NCBI GenBank assembly: GCA_025531455.1
Contig: JAMYHL010000001.1
Coordinates: 992,001-1,056,000, forward strand
DNA from: Apiotrichum sp. Y4204
Lineage: Eukaryota; Basidiomycota; Tremellomycetes; Trichosporonales; Trichosporonaceae
Length of the DNA stretch: 64,000 nucleotides
Direction: 5' to 3'
Part shown: positions 1-10,933 of the stretch, piece by piece
Position numbering within the stretch: position 1 is the first letter of the stretch
How the letters are laid out: every line of letters begins with the position of its first letter
The notes under the pieces: model-generated
Database searches by the model: none
The model's input: the letters and a program-made list of their open reading frames with translations, nothing else
What the model was told of the DNA's origin: nothing
Made by a program: the position numbers and the translations under genes

Positions 1-106
1 GGTTCCAGTTCCGGCACGCGATACCCGGATCCCGGACCCAACATTCCCCACCAGCAAATGTTCTCATTTCTCCTCCTCTCCTCGACCCGTTCTTCATCTT
101 CTCACA

Positions 107-1139
107 ATGGCAGCACTCTCGACATCGCAGTGCTACGCGCATGCGGCGGCGCTCCGCGGGCGCGTGGTGGTGATCACAGGCGCGGGCGGGGGGTTCGGCC
201 GCGCGCTGGCCGTCGAGTATGCGCGGCTGGGCGCGAAAATCGTCGCGGGCGATGTGGACACCAAGGGGCTGGAGGGCACGCGGGGATTAGTCGAGAAGGC
301 GAACGGGTGCGTGTGGCAGTAGAGACGGGGCTGACGGCAGTGAGATTGTCACTGCGAAATGCGACGTGAGGTCGTGGGACGAGCAGGTCGCGCTCTTCGC
401 TGCGGGCTTTGCGGCGTTTGGCGCGATTGACATTGTGCTCCCTAACGCGGGGGTGAATGAGCTGGGACGCTTCGACCCGCGTCTGGACGACACGGCGGAC
501 GCGGCCGCGCCCGTCAAGCCGGACCTGCGCACGCTGGACATTGACCTCGTCGCCGTGCTGTACACGACGCGCATTGCCATGTGGTACTTTTCCAACGACA
601 AGCGCGAGGCGCCCGGGCCGCGCACCGTGTGCTTTACCGGCAGCATGAGTACCTGGTTCGGCGCCAACTTTGGGGTCATGTACAGCGTGTCCAAGGCGTG
701 AGTGGCTAGTGGAACCCAGTTGGACTTGCAGCTGACGGCAGGGGCCTCCTGGGTATTCTGAAGGGCTCGATGGACAGCATGCGCACGCTCGATGCGCGTG
801 CAGTCATGGTCTGCCCGTACTTTACCAGTGCGTGTACAGTAGTGTCTCGTCTCCCACTGACAACCAGAGACGGGCATTCTCGACGCGGACTTTGTCCACC
901 CGAACCCGAAGCTCGGGTACTGCAAGCTCGAGGACGTGGTCGCCGCCTTTGTGGCCGCCGTGACGGACCCGGACCCCGCGCACGACTTTGGCGCGTGGCT
1001 CATCCCCGACCAGTGGGGCGTCGTGCGCATGGAGGCCACGGGCATGCGGTGAGTCTCGGAGTGTGCGGGATAACTGAACGCGGCTGACGACAGGATGGGC
1101 GCCGAGGGTGCGCGCCGGCCGCGGGGGACGAAGCTCTAG
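107..1139 (+). CDS. Short-chain dehydrogenase/reductase (SDR)
   Basis: Classical SDR oxidoreductase using NAD(P); the substrate cannot be told from sequence. Five exons (107-306, 341-697, 742-827, 868-1048, 1094-1139) give one open frame of 289 codons. The Rossmann glycine motif GAGGGFGR lies near residue 28, PNAG near residue 110, the catalytic Ser in GSMST, and the YxxxK pair in YSVSKA, so the active site is complete. Domain order and length match 15-hydroxyprostaglandin-dehydrogenase-like fungal SDRs, which is a family resemblance only. Introns are 34-45 nt and three end in a CTGAC branch site within a few bases of the acceptor. The gene converges on the metacaspase, leaving about 200 bp between the two stops. 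Confidence 0.9.
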
Positions 1140-1335
1140 TTTCCAGGGCTGCCGCGACGTTTGGTATCTATAGTGTTTGATACGGCAGTATCATTACTAG
1201 GACAATACATGATAGGCTAGTTAGTGCCAAGGGTACAGTGGGATGCAGATGCAAGATCGCAATGTGATGCCGTGTCACCATCCCCTTCACCCCTTTCGAA
1301 CAGGCATGTATCTTTATCTGTCTATACGTACAAAA

Positions 1336-3005
1336 TCACGCCAAGAACTCGAGCGCAGAATCAATCGCTGCCGTCAGCTCCCAACTGTGTTCCAACTCAC
1401 GGTGCGACGCGCTCAGCTGCGGCTTCTGCGCGTATCCCCCACGGTGCATCTCCTCGCGGATGGCGACCAGCAGGTCGCGGTACGATATGGACGGGTGGCG
1501 CGAGAGCGCGGCCACGAACGCGTAGCTCATTGCGCCGGTCGCCTGTCCTGCTTCCTGTGTGTCCGCCGACTGTGGTCAGCAATAAAAGACAAAGGACACC
1601 CACGGTCTGCGCATCCTTGCACCCGCTCCAGAGGATAACGTCTGCAGGGCTCGTGTTCGTCTTCTTGAGAGTTTCGGCTGCCGTGTATTGTGAGAAAATG
1701 CCGCGCGCAGAGGAGAAGAGCGACATCGCGGCGCCGATGCTGTCTCCGCGCGCGTACTCCATCGCGCTCTCCGTGAGCGCGCCCCCGCCCTCGGTGTAGT
1801 AATTGTTTGCCGACTTGATCGTTCCTTTCGTCGAGTACTGGTGTGAGAAAGTAACGACGCGCTTCTCACCTTGTAGGGGAGGTTCATGACCGTGCCCGAG
1901 TGGCACGAGTCGAAGATGGCGGTCAGCCGGCAGCCCTCGGGTAGGGGGCGGACGAGCATGTCGAAAACTGGGGATCGTCAGTTGGCCCCGGGATACTCGA
2001 CCCACTCTCGAGATCGGTGACCACCCCGGCACGCTGGAAGTCGAGCGGACAGATCGCCTCTGCCATGCCGTCTCCGTCCGCCGAGTCGGGTACCTCGACC
2101 TGCGTGCCGTGTCCGGAACTGCCATCAGCGGGAGCTTGAGCTTGCTGGGGGCTCACTAGTGGAAGAACAACGCGTCGTTCGGGCGCGCATCCGCCACAAG
2201 CCAGCGCATCCCGTCCAGAATGTTTGCGCGCGTCGGGAGGCCCCGCTCGCTGCCCGTCTCCTCTGTGAGTATCACAATGTCGTCCTCGGCGTATCCGAAG
2301 CGTTCTTCCATTAATTCTCATCTCCATCTCGCGTCCATCACGTACGGGTGATAAAGTTCTCCACATTGCGCACGTCATTGATACAACCGCTGAGCTGGTT
2401 GCCACTTCCAACATAGTTGATGCCAATCTGCCATCAGCACCTGCTTAGCACGGATTCACTCACGAGAAGTGCCTTCCGCCGCCCCGTGAGGCGCGAGTAC
2501 GCCGGTCCCTCGTGCGCGAGCGTCGGTGCTGCTGTCAGAGAGGCTACACTCGCCACCTACGCGTCCCCGGCGGCGGGGCATATCCGTGAGATACGGCGGC
2601 CTGGGCCGGTGCTGCGGTCAGCAAACTAGCTGGGCATGCTGGGAAATGCTGGGAAATGGCCACTCACGAGGCCCAGTCGGCAGGGCATACTCTTGCGGAG
2701 CTGCCATCAGTAAGCCACCTTTCACCTCTTCACTCTTGTTCAGCTCACGCGGGCCTGATGGCGCGGTGTACTGCCTTCCAGGCGCTGCTGTTAGAACCAG
2801 ACATCTTTGCGCTGCTCTTCTGGCGCCACGTACGCGGGCCAGATGGCGCGGTGTACTCCCTCCCCGGCGCTGCAGTCAGCATCAAACCACTCGCCCTACA
2901 TCTGGCCTACGTACGCGGACCTGATGGCGGCTCGTACTGTTCGCCAGCGTACCACCTCTCGGAGGCATAGCATGTCTGCCCCGCGAAGTCGCTGTTGCCG
3001 TGCAT
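1336..3005 (-). CDS. MCA1: Metacaspase (caspase-like cysteine protease, type I)
   Basis: Ca2+-dependent Arg/Lys-specific cysteine protease of family C14B, linked in fungi to stress, proteostasis and cell death. Twelve exons (2915-3005, 2834-2869, 2749-2784, 2668-2700, 2561-2611, 2464-2528, 2346-2427, 2157-2304, 2006-2118, 1870-1967, 1604-1837, 1336-1554) give 401 aa in one frame. The p20 core starts at KALLIGINY; the catalytic His is in YSGHG and the catalytic Cys in DSCHSG. The C-terminus contains TGAMSYAF and QKPQLSAS, as in other fungal metacaspases. The N-terminal prodomain (about residues 18-100) is Tyr/Pro/Gly-rich and is encoded by repeated 33-51 nt mini-exons, all phase 1. The start is the ATG that opens this frame, just after a GAGT-type repeat. 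The active site is intact, so the gene should be functional. Confidence 0.93.
2561..2869 (-). repeat. Tandem mini-exon repeat in the metacaspase prodomain
   Basis: Exons 2 to 5 of the metacaspase (36, 36, 33 and 51 nt) are separated by introns of about 49-57 nt. Each starts with the last two bases and ends with the first base of a codon. The encoded units are variants of one theme: [35 protein letters not shown], and a longer divergent copy ending in YAPPPGT. The last 12 residues before the exon-1 donor are also similar (EQYEPPSGP). Exons 2 and 3 are nearly identical in DNA as well, which suggests recent duplication of exon plus intron. Confidence 0.85.
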
Positions 3006-3359
3006 TGTGAGTGAGTGTGTGAGTGAGTGGGTGAGTGTGAGGTGGGCCCCTTCCCCTCCGTTCTGCTCTTATCATCTTAATATGCTGTGGAGATGTGCTT
3101 TGCGCTTGCGGCTTGCAGCTGCGGTTGTCGTGGTCATGAGATCGCTCGCGGTGGCCGGCCCGGTCCGGAGAGCTGCGTCGCTTGGGACGGTTGTGACTAT
3201 TCTCGGCATGCGCAGTTTTATAATAAGGTCTCATAATGAAATGAGATTAGAAAAAGCAAATTTCGCTGGCACACTACAAAGAGATGCTACTTTTATCACG
3301 ATCGACATCGAGGTGCGCAGCCTGTACTAGCCTGTGCGGCCTTGTTGTCGCGAATATCG
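3006..3359. other. Gene-free stretch upstream of the metacaspase
   Basis: It holds a purine-rich GAGT/GTGT tandem tract right at the metacaspase start (about 3005-3042), probably part of its 5' leader (CACTCA-type repeats on the coding strand). No other feature is evident. Confidence 0.5.
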
Positions 3360-4231
3360 TTACCGTCGGCATGCTGCGGCGACGAGCGGAGATGATGCTG
3401 GAAGGCGAGACTGGGTGGTATCGGTATTGGTTCGTAGCGTTGCAAGCAAGTCGGCGGGACACGCAAAGACATCATGGTACCCGACTTGCACAGCGCACAG
3501 CGCGCAGAACACAGCCCGCATCGATCGCATCGTAGCGCCCCTCTCGAGTATCAGGACATCAAGACAAGTCCACATCGCATCCTCCGTGACTCGTGCACAG
3601 ACGCGGATCAGAGACACTCCACCACTCGCGCACCTGCAGCAAGTATCATTGCCCCGCCAGGCCAGCTGCGCCCCGCTGGCTATCCGACGTTGCGCGATTC
3701 TGGTCCTCTCCTCATACAGCACTGTCCTTCGTTATGCCATTAGGGGTGTATGTCCCGACAACGCTGGGCCAGGCGCATGATCGAGGAATCCAAAAGGTCG
3801 ACTGCCGCATTGTGAATCGCGCGACGCGGCGTATCGCCGCCCTGTTCCTCGTGTTCTCCTCGTACGCCAAGTCCGAACAGCTCCTCCTCCTGCAGCTCCA
3901 GGAATCCAGACCATGCAGAACACAAGACCACAAATATTGTCGTCCAAAGTGCACCACGACCCGCGGCCAAAAATGACATGAATCGCCGACGACGACCGAA
4001 CACCACCGCAGGGAGATAAAGCCGACCAGCGGCGATCCTGCCGCCTGGCGGGGCAGACGCGTTCCTGGCGACCTGCGGTCTGGCGGCCTGGCGGCGCGTG
4101 CGGCAGTGGCGCAGTGGCACTAGCTTGGTGCAGAGCGGCGGTATGTAACCATAAGAGGACCCTGTGCTCAGCATGATGGTTGTCTGCATTTTTGTAATGC
4201 GAGCAAACGCGCACGGAGATGGCAGCAGCAA
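3360..4231 (-). CDS. Possible spliced hypothetical membrane protein (weak)
   Basis: No family recognised. An open frame from 4231 to about 3740 contains a hydrophobic segment (LWTTIFVVLCSAW) preceded by basic residues, then an acidic amphipathic stretch rich in Glu and Leu ending SSIMRLAQ. A candidate intron at about 3722-3762 (donor GTTGTC, acceptor ACAG) would join it to a second open frame ending at 3360 that continues with LYEERTRIAQRR. The join is coherent in sense but the donor is not canonical. The Met before SFLAAG near 3976 is another possible start. Codon third positions are only mildly GC-biased. This may be a real small membrane protein or a chance frame. Confidence 0.25.
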
Positions 4232-5217
4232 CTAGCAAGGGATCGCAGAGCGGCGCACAGGGACGCGTTCTCACTGGCTGGGCACAATTGCACAACGCCC
4301 AGGGGGAGGGGATATTTGGTTTCTGTTGATGACCGATGTCGATCCTACTTTCTGCATATCGTGCATATCATGGCCATCTGGCCATCTGGCCATCTGGTAC
4401 GTCTGTAAATCTTCATCCACATCCACATCTATTGTAGCTTGTAGCGGATCAAGATATTGGCAGCACTCTACGCTGTATCTGCGAGGGGCATCCAACAGCG
4501 CCCGCCTCTACCACAGCGCACCTCCCACCTCCGCGGCCGCGTGAACCATCTACCTACGTAGACGGCGATCGCTGGATGCTCCGTCTTCCGAGGGGGGTGT
4601 CTTTGGTGATGCATTGCGTGGTTGTTATCGAATCTGGCAGAGACCGATTTTCGAACTGGGAACCACCCGCGTTCGAAAATAAAATACAAAATAAAATAAA
4701 TAAAATAACAAAAATATTACAAGCTACCATCACACGTGAATGCAAGTGCACCAGCCGCCAGCGATCTCTCAGGCCCTGTGTTTACCCTGAATGCATATCC
4801 TAATCAGTACCAAGGCTCCTAATCAGTCAAGCAGCACCTCCTGTAAATCGTTTTATTCGCCGATTATTTCCTACATACAGATTCTGGTCCCGCTAATGCC
4901 TTCTGATATGCCGAAGTCGGGGGTAGCGGCACTGGTCGGCCGAGGCCCCCCCTTAGAGCAGGTAGATTTTTGCGGCAGTGGCAGTGGCAGTCACACTGTA
5001 CCTTTGTAGCACCACAGGAGGAGAGCAGCCTCTGACGCACATTTTTCGGCACCCAGCGGCCAGCGTACAAGCAACGGCCTTCCCTGGGTGCGGAGCAACT
5101 GCGATGGGATGGCTCCCCCCTCTGCTCTGATGCCGTGCACTCTGCCCCCCCCTCTGTATGCTGCCCATTTCGTAGTGGATGCTGTCAATCAATCCTTTTG
5201 CTGCTCGCTCCCCGACC
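4232..5217. other. Intergenic DNA, no gene seen
   Basis: It includes three exact copies of the 8-mer GGCCATCT at 4372-4395 and a short A/T-rich patch (about 4676-4725). No coding or RNA gene was recognised. Confidence 0.4.
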
Positions 5218-5372
5218 ATCCACTGCAGCTCACCATCACTTGTCCATCTCTATCCATCTCTCTCTCTCTCTTCTCTTTTCCATCTCCTGTATCACCCCCT
5301 TCCCGCCCCTCTCTGTGTCCTATCCTTTTCCCCCGCCCTCTCCCCCCGCCCTCTCCCCCCCCCCTCTCCACG
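5218..5372 (+). promoter_or_regulatory. CT-rich leader of the IDH gene
   Basis: About 150 nt of almost pure pyrimidine (CATCTC, CTCTCT and CCCCGCCCTCTC runs) ends just before the start codon. Such CT tracts precede several strongly expressed genes in this window (IDH, VTC1, the MFS transporter) and probably mark the core promoter and transcription start. Confidence 0.5.
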
Positions 5373-6794
5373 ATGTTCGCCCGCTCCGCCGCCCGCTCCA
5401 TCCAGGCCACCGTCCGCCAGGCTCAGGTAGGTTTTGGCTTGCAATGTTTTCATCCAGAAATGTCTTCCTCGGGACATTGCATGTGCGACAACAACAACAA
5501 CAACGCGGCACGCACCCACCCCGTCTCACTCTCGGTGCACCCACTAACACCAGGCTGCCCGCGGCTACGCCTCCGTCACCTCTGCCTTTGCCGGTAAGAA
5601 GGACTCGACCGTGAGTTGATTCTTTCCTGAAGTCAGATCATCAACTCACTCCACAGGGCAACTACACTGTCACTCTCATCCCCGGTGACGGTACGTCATG
5701 ACAAGCGCGTCTTGAACGCCCAGCTAATGTCCAGGTATTGGCCCCGAGATTGCCGACTCGGTCAAGCACATCTACAAGGCCGCTGGTGTGAGCATCTCAG
5801 CTGGAAAGGAGTCGTTCAGTAGCTGATTCCAGGTCCCCATTGTCTGGGAGGAGGTCGACGTTACCCCTATCCTCAAGGACGGCAAGACTGTCATCCCCGA
5901 CGACGCCATCTACTCGGTGAAGAAGAACACTGTCGCCCTCAAGGGTCCCCTTGCTACTCCCAGTGCGTCGCCGGTGGTTCAAGTCTCTGTAACCCCCACT
6001 GACATACAGTCGGCAAGGGCCACGTCTCCCTCAACCTCACCCTCCGCCGTACCTTCAACCTCTTCGCCAACGTCCGTCCCTGTGTGTCCATCAAGGGCTA
6101 CAAGACTGCCTACGACGATGTCAACACTGTCCTCATCCGTGAGAACACCGAGGGAGAGTACTCTGGTATCGAGCACGTTGTCGTCGACGGTGTCGTCCAG
6201 TCGATCAAGCTCATCACCTACGAGGCTTCGGAGCGTGTTGCCCGCTACGCCTTCCACTACGCCCAGGAGTCGGGCCGTGGCCGTGTCACCGCCGTCCACA
6301 AGGCCAACATTATGAAGATGTCGGACGGCATGTTCCTCACCGCCTGCCGTGCCGTCGCTAAGGAGTACCCGGACATTGCCTACGACGAGGACCTCCTTGA
6401 CCGTATCTGCCTCCGCATGACCCAGGACCCGGCACCCTTCGCCGACCGCGTCATGGTCATGCCCAACCTCTACGGTGACATTCTCTCGGACCTGTCCGCC
6501 GGTCTCATCGGTGGTCTCGGTCTCACCCCCTCGGGCAACATTGGCCGCGACGCCTCCATCTTCGAGGCCGTCCACGGCTCCGCCCCCGACATTGCCGGCA
6601 AGGGCATGGCCAACCCCACCGCCCTCCTCCTCTCCTCGATGATGATGCTCCGCCACATGGGTCTCACCGACTACGCTGCCCGCATCGAGTCCTCGATCTT
6701 CTCCACCATCGCTGAGGGCAAGACCATCACCCGCGACCTTGGCGGCAACTCGAGCACCTCGGAGTACGCCGACGCCATCATCGAGAAGCTCTAA
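5373..6794 (+). CDS. IDH2: NAD-dependent isocitrate dehydrogenase, catalytic subunit, mitochondrial
   Basis: TCA-cycle enzyme: isocitrate + NAD+ to 2-oxoglutarate + CO2 + NADH, working with the regulatory subunit Idh1 in the matrix. Six exons (5373-5426, 5554-5610, 5657-5690, 5735-5787, 5833-5962, 6010-6794). The N-terminus [18 protein letters not shown] is a basic, Ser/Ala-rich targeting peptide. Catalytic-type motifs are present: [31 protein letters not shown] and [15 protein letters not shown]. The regulatory subunit carries altered versions of these, which favours Idh2 (IDH3A type) over Idh1. The [13 protein letters not shown] stretch is more Idh1-like, but the NAD and substrate loops decide the call. 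Introns are 44-127 nt and crowd the first 600 bp; the rest is one long exon. Confidence 0.93.
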
Positions 6795-8105
6795 GAAAAG
6801 TAATTGGTTGTCTGGTGTAGCGGCTTAGATATGCCATGCATTGGGCGTTAGGACAGCTGGAGTGTGGTTTGCCGTCGACGAGTGGTGGAGTAGAGATGTG
6901 CTAACACTGGAACTGACGGAAGGACCTCAGCAGGCTAGCAGACTGGCCGTCAAAGCACGGCGGACCGTATCTCGGATGTTATTAACTGTCGTTAACAGGC
7001 GGAGATCTTATCCGAGGCGAACGAGCGTGTTGACCCAGCTGGACCGAAATGTACCACCGCGGTTCCCTTTGAGCTTTGCGGCAGCAGATCTGCGATCGCC
7101 GGCACACGAGTGAGGGAAGACGAACTCGACCAGCAACAGCCGCTGTTGACCGCTGCTACTGTCATTAGCACATACTCGGCGCTCTGTCTCTCCACCACCG
7201 GACCAACAGGCGATCCGGAGACATGCGTGCCATCAAATAACTCCTCACTCAGAGCATCGGAAGCGCATCCCAACCGCATTGCGCGCCAAAACACACTCGC
7301 TTGAGACGGGTACATACCGCGCACAGTGGCTGGGGTATGCATAACTGCGATGCGAGGACCTGCGCGTGGGAAATTGAAGCCCCCAGGACTGGGGGATCAT
7401 CATCCCGAGTCTGGCCAATAGGAGCCCGCACGCGGTTGCATTCCGTATTGTGTCTGTCAAGTTCCCATGGTCGTTCCCAATCGTATTGATGTGGTGTTGC
7501 GAGACAACAAATTACAAGTAGTCACCACCAGCTGCCTGAATTCTGTCAGTCTATCGCTAGTCACGGCCTACTGTCCTTAGCGAGATCCAGCAAAGTCCAA
7601 AGTTCATCCCGGCGGTGTGTGTTCTCCGCCCCCTCTGTCATTCTTCTCTCGCACCACCCCCCATCGTACATTCCGCAATTCCCACATTTCCCTGTCGGGC
7701 CGGACCAACGACCGCCCGCCTCCCAACCACAGACCGTATTCGGTGCCCAGTGTTTGGTGCTCGGTGCTCGGTGTATCCTCCACCGCCGGGGCCCAGATTC
7801 CAGATCGGGCGCTCGAGAGCTGGCTGGCCATCTTCGATGCTTGCGTGCTTTGGCTTGGCTTGCGCTGTGAAGGGGGGAGATCTCCAGTCCAAGTGCTAGT
7901 ATCACTCTTGGATCTCTGTGGCCAACAAGAAAGCGGACGTCCGTTCCGCCACCACCGACTCGAAACCTTTGCGATCCATTTTTTTCGGTCTGGTCTCCCA
8001 CTCTTTTTCTCTCTTGTCTTATATTAAACCGCCCACATCTATCTCTCCCCTTCCCCCTATCCTCTCCACCCACCTGAGCGACCCCGCAAAGAACTACAGA
8101 AAAAA
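6795..8105. other. Intergenic region between IDH and the MFS transporter
   Basis: About 1.3 kb without a supported gene. The last 100 nt (about 8000-8100) are CT-rich on the plus strand and probably form the promoter and leader of the transporter. Confidence 0.4.
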
Positions 8106-10202
8106 ATGGTCGTCCTCGCCGCCCCGGTGCGCAAGGCCGAGCGCAAGCTCCTGCGCAAGATTGACTGCCTCCTCTTGCCGCTCATGATCGTCTCCCTCGG
8201 TCTGCAGTTCTACGACAAGGCCGCGCTCGGCGGTGCCGCCGCGTTTGGAATTCTGAAGGATCTGGTGAGAACACTTGGAGAGGCGTTGATGTTTGGGATT
8301 TCTTGCTGTGATCTGCCCCTACAACTGCCATGACCACTTCACACCCCACGAACACATCACTCACATCAGCAACTCACGACCACGCACAACGGCGTCGTCT
8401 CGACGACGCGCTTCGCCACCGCCAACGCCATGTTCTACTACGGATACATTGCGTCCGTCCTCCCCATGGCGCTCATCCTCTCCCGCGTCAACATCAAGTA
8501 TGCCGCCGGCACCGTTATCACCCTGTGGGGCCTGACGGCTATCCTGACGGTTGTGGTTCGTGACTGTGAGTTACGAGTGGGAGTGGAGCAGGGAAGCCCT
8601 GAATGATCTCTGGTCTCTCAAGATGTCAAGATGGTCTCCAGATGGTATCACAGTGTTCTGACCCGCAGACAAGGGCCTCTACGTCAACCGTGTGTTCCTC
8701 GGTTTCCTCGAGGCCACCGTCTCGCCCGTCTTTGTCCACATCACCGCCCTTTGGTACAAGCCCCAGGAGCAGGCGACCCGCCTTGGCCTGTGGTACTCGG
8801 CCACAGGCATGTTCAACATGTTCTCGGGCGCGATCAACTATGGCCTCGGGAGCACCGGCGATGCCCACGCGTGGAAGTACATGTGCGTGTGGCATACATC
8901 TATCTACTACAGGATTCTCACTGACCGCACAGTTACTACTTCTGCGGAGGCCTGACGATGACGTGGGGTCTTGTGGTGTTTGTTTTCCTTCCGGCGTCGC
9001 CGCTCCAGCCTGGCCCGCTGTTCAACGTCGGGGACCGCGAGATCCTCGTCCGCCGCTTCGAGGAGAACCCGCACGCACGCGACCGCCAGCCGTTCAAGCT
9101 CTACCAGCTCATCGAGGCGCTCACCGACGTCCGCACCTACATCTACGCCATCATCGCGGCACTCTCCTACATGCCCAACGGCGCAGTCACCGTCTTCGGT
9201 CCCCAGATCATCAAGTCGATGGGTTACACTGGACTTCAGGCCATCGCACTCACGATCCCCGGCGGCTTCGTCACTGTCATCACCATCTGGTTCTTCTGCT
9301 ACTTTGCCGACAGGTACAAGAACATCCGCACCATCCTGCTCCCGCTGTCCAACATTCCCATGATCGTCGGTTGTATCACAATGTGAGTTTGAGAGGCCAA
9401 GGGAAACTCTCTGATATCAGCTGGGCCGCTCCCTGGCACCCGACAATTGGACCCCTCATGGGCTACTACCTCATAGCCGCGTTTGGCGCGCCATATGTTC
9501 TCCTCCTCGCCATCGCCTCGGCCAACACTGCCGGTGAGTCCACCTCGCGCGTCGTCGCGAAACGTCCAGGAAACAGCCGGGAACTTAGCCTCTCGCTGCT
9601 TTCTGGACGCACGCTCAAGCCCCATGCCTTCGGGACACGGGATGCAACACGGGTGCCTTGTGGAGGAGTTGTCTTGCCTCTGTGCAGACTTTTCCCCACA
9701 TGTGCTGAGATCATACCGTTGAGCGGACCAGGATAATGCCTGCGTCGCTAGTTGCCTCCCACCCAATCTTCGCTCACTTGCAGGCTCCACCAAGAAGGCG
9801 GCCACGACTGGCGCCATCTTTACAGGCTATGTCGTTGGCAACATCTCGGCGTCGTACACTGTCATTGCGTCCGAAGCGCCCAAAAAGTACCGCTCGACGT
9901 GGATCGCAATCATTGTGTCAATGGTTGCGAGCAGTTTCTTCTCGCTTCTGCTCCGCTGGATTCTTGTTCGCCAGAACAAGCAGCGCGAGGCGCGTGCTGC
10001 GGCCCTTGAACAGAACAAGTCAGAGCGCGACAGCGCCGAGGGCTCTGACGCCAACAAGGAAGCTTACCGCCACGAGCAAGATGAGAGGGATGCCGCGCTT
10101 GGGCTGGAGCACGACCTCGACGCCCAGGCGCCGCCCATCAAGCTTGACGAATATGCCGACCTCACGGATAGGCAGATCCCAGAGTTTAGGTACACTCTCT
10201 GA
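8106..10202 (+). CDS. MFS transporter, allantoate permease (Dal5/ACS) type
   Basis: Plasma-membrane major facilitator of the anion:cation symporter family, which carries organic anions such as allantoate, nicotinate or pantothenate; the substrate is not predictable here. Six exons (8106-8264, 8370-8565, 8669-8882, 8933-9382, 9421-9533, 9784-10202) give 516 aa. Marks of the family are a short N-terminal basic region, RKIDCLLLPLMIV opening TM1, KGLYVNRVFLGFLEA in TM4, WYKPQEQATRLGLWYS in the loop before TM5, and FADRYKNIR between the halves. The last intron is 250 nt, much longer than the rest. The tail is hydrophilic and Glu/Lys/Asp-rich (RQNKQREARAAALEQNKSE), possibly a ubiquitination or trafficking region. 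Confidence 0.9.
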
Positions 10203-10838
10203 GTGCAAGTGGCAATAATGTTTTCCGGAAAGTATTCTAACCGTACTTCAACGTACAGTACATCTTGATGCAAGGATTTGTCTTGGGCGTGGAGTGGGTT
10301 TTGGTCGCGTCGTGGCGATAGCACGGACATGGTTGCGCGGACGTGCCCGGTGGCGCAGATACGAGGACGAATTTGTGAACAAGCCCCGAGTTGGAGAATA
10401 ATAAGACGTCAGCCGGCAACTGGGCCAAATGCGGTGGTTCTGAGCGAGATCCGAGACCGCGTGGCGTGTTTGTCCATGTGTTGCGGCGCTGTTATCTGTC
10501 ATTTTCGAGAGGCTAGCGCGACTCGATAACGATGGATCTGGACGCAAACTACAAATATCTGCATCGAGTATCTCAGATCTCGAGCAAAGGGGTCGTCCGA
10601 TAGCCGAGAACGCCGGAAACTGGTTGCTGGCGGTTCGGAGACATCCGTGGCCTTTTGCCGCTGGATGCTGGGTCTACGGCCCTCCACCAGTGCCTGATCC
10701 AAGTGGCCAAGGTGGTAATGACAACTTGCCCGTATTGCGCAACTTTCCAGTGTTGGTGGGCGGTGTTGTTGTGGAATTGCGCATTGCAGCCACCGGGCAC
10801 CGGGCCACCGGGGCACACCGGCCAACTTTCGGCCAACG
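10203..10838. other. Intergenic stretch, no gene seen
   Basis: Short chance frames on both strands have no recognisable protein features. It supplies the promoter of the next gene. Confidence 0.35.
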
Positions 10839-10848
10839 TATATAAAGA
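10839..10848 (+). promoter_or_regulatory. TATA box of the DUF1275 gene
   Basis: GTATATAAAG lies 86 nt before the start codon at 10934, a normal TATA-to-leader spacing for fungi. Confidence 0.6.
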
Positions 10849-10933
10849 CTCGGCTCCAAGATCGGGACACACGACCATTCCCCCAGCGCTCCACTTTCGA
10901 CCGATCACCACGCCAAACGACGATTTTCACACG

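Noticed and set aside
287..1045. 252-codon minus-strand frame over the dehydrogenase
   Set aside because: It runs antisense to a confidently modelled SDR and contains no recognisable family motif.
7561..8073. 170-codon minus-strand frame before the MFS transporter
   Set aside because: It overlaps the transporter's CT-rich leader and is Arg/Gly/Trp-rich without any motif; it looks like the complement of promoter DNA.
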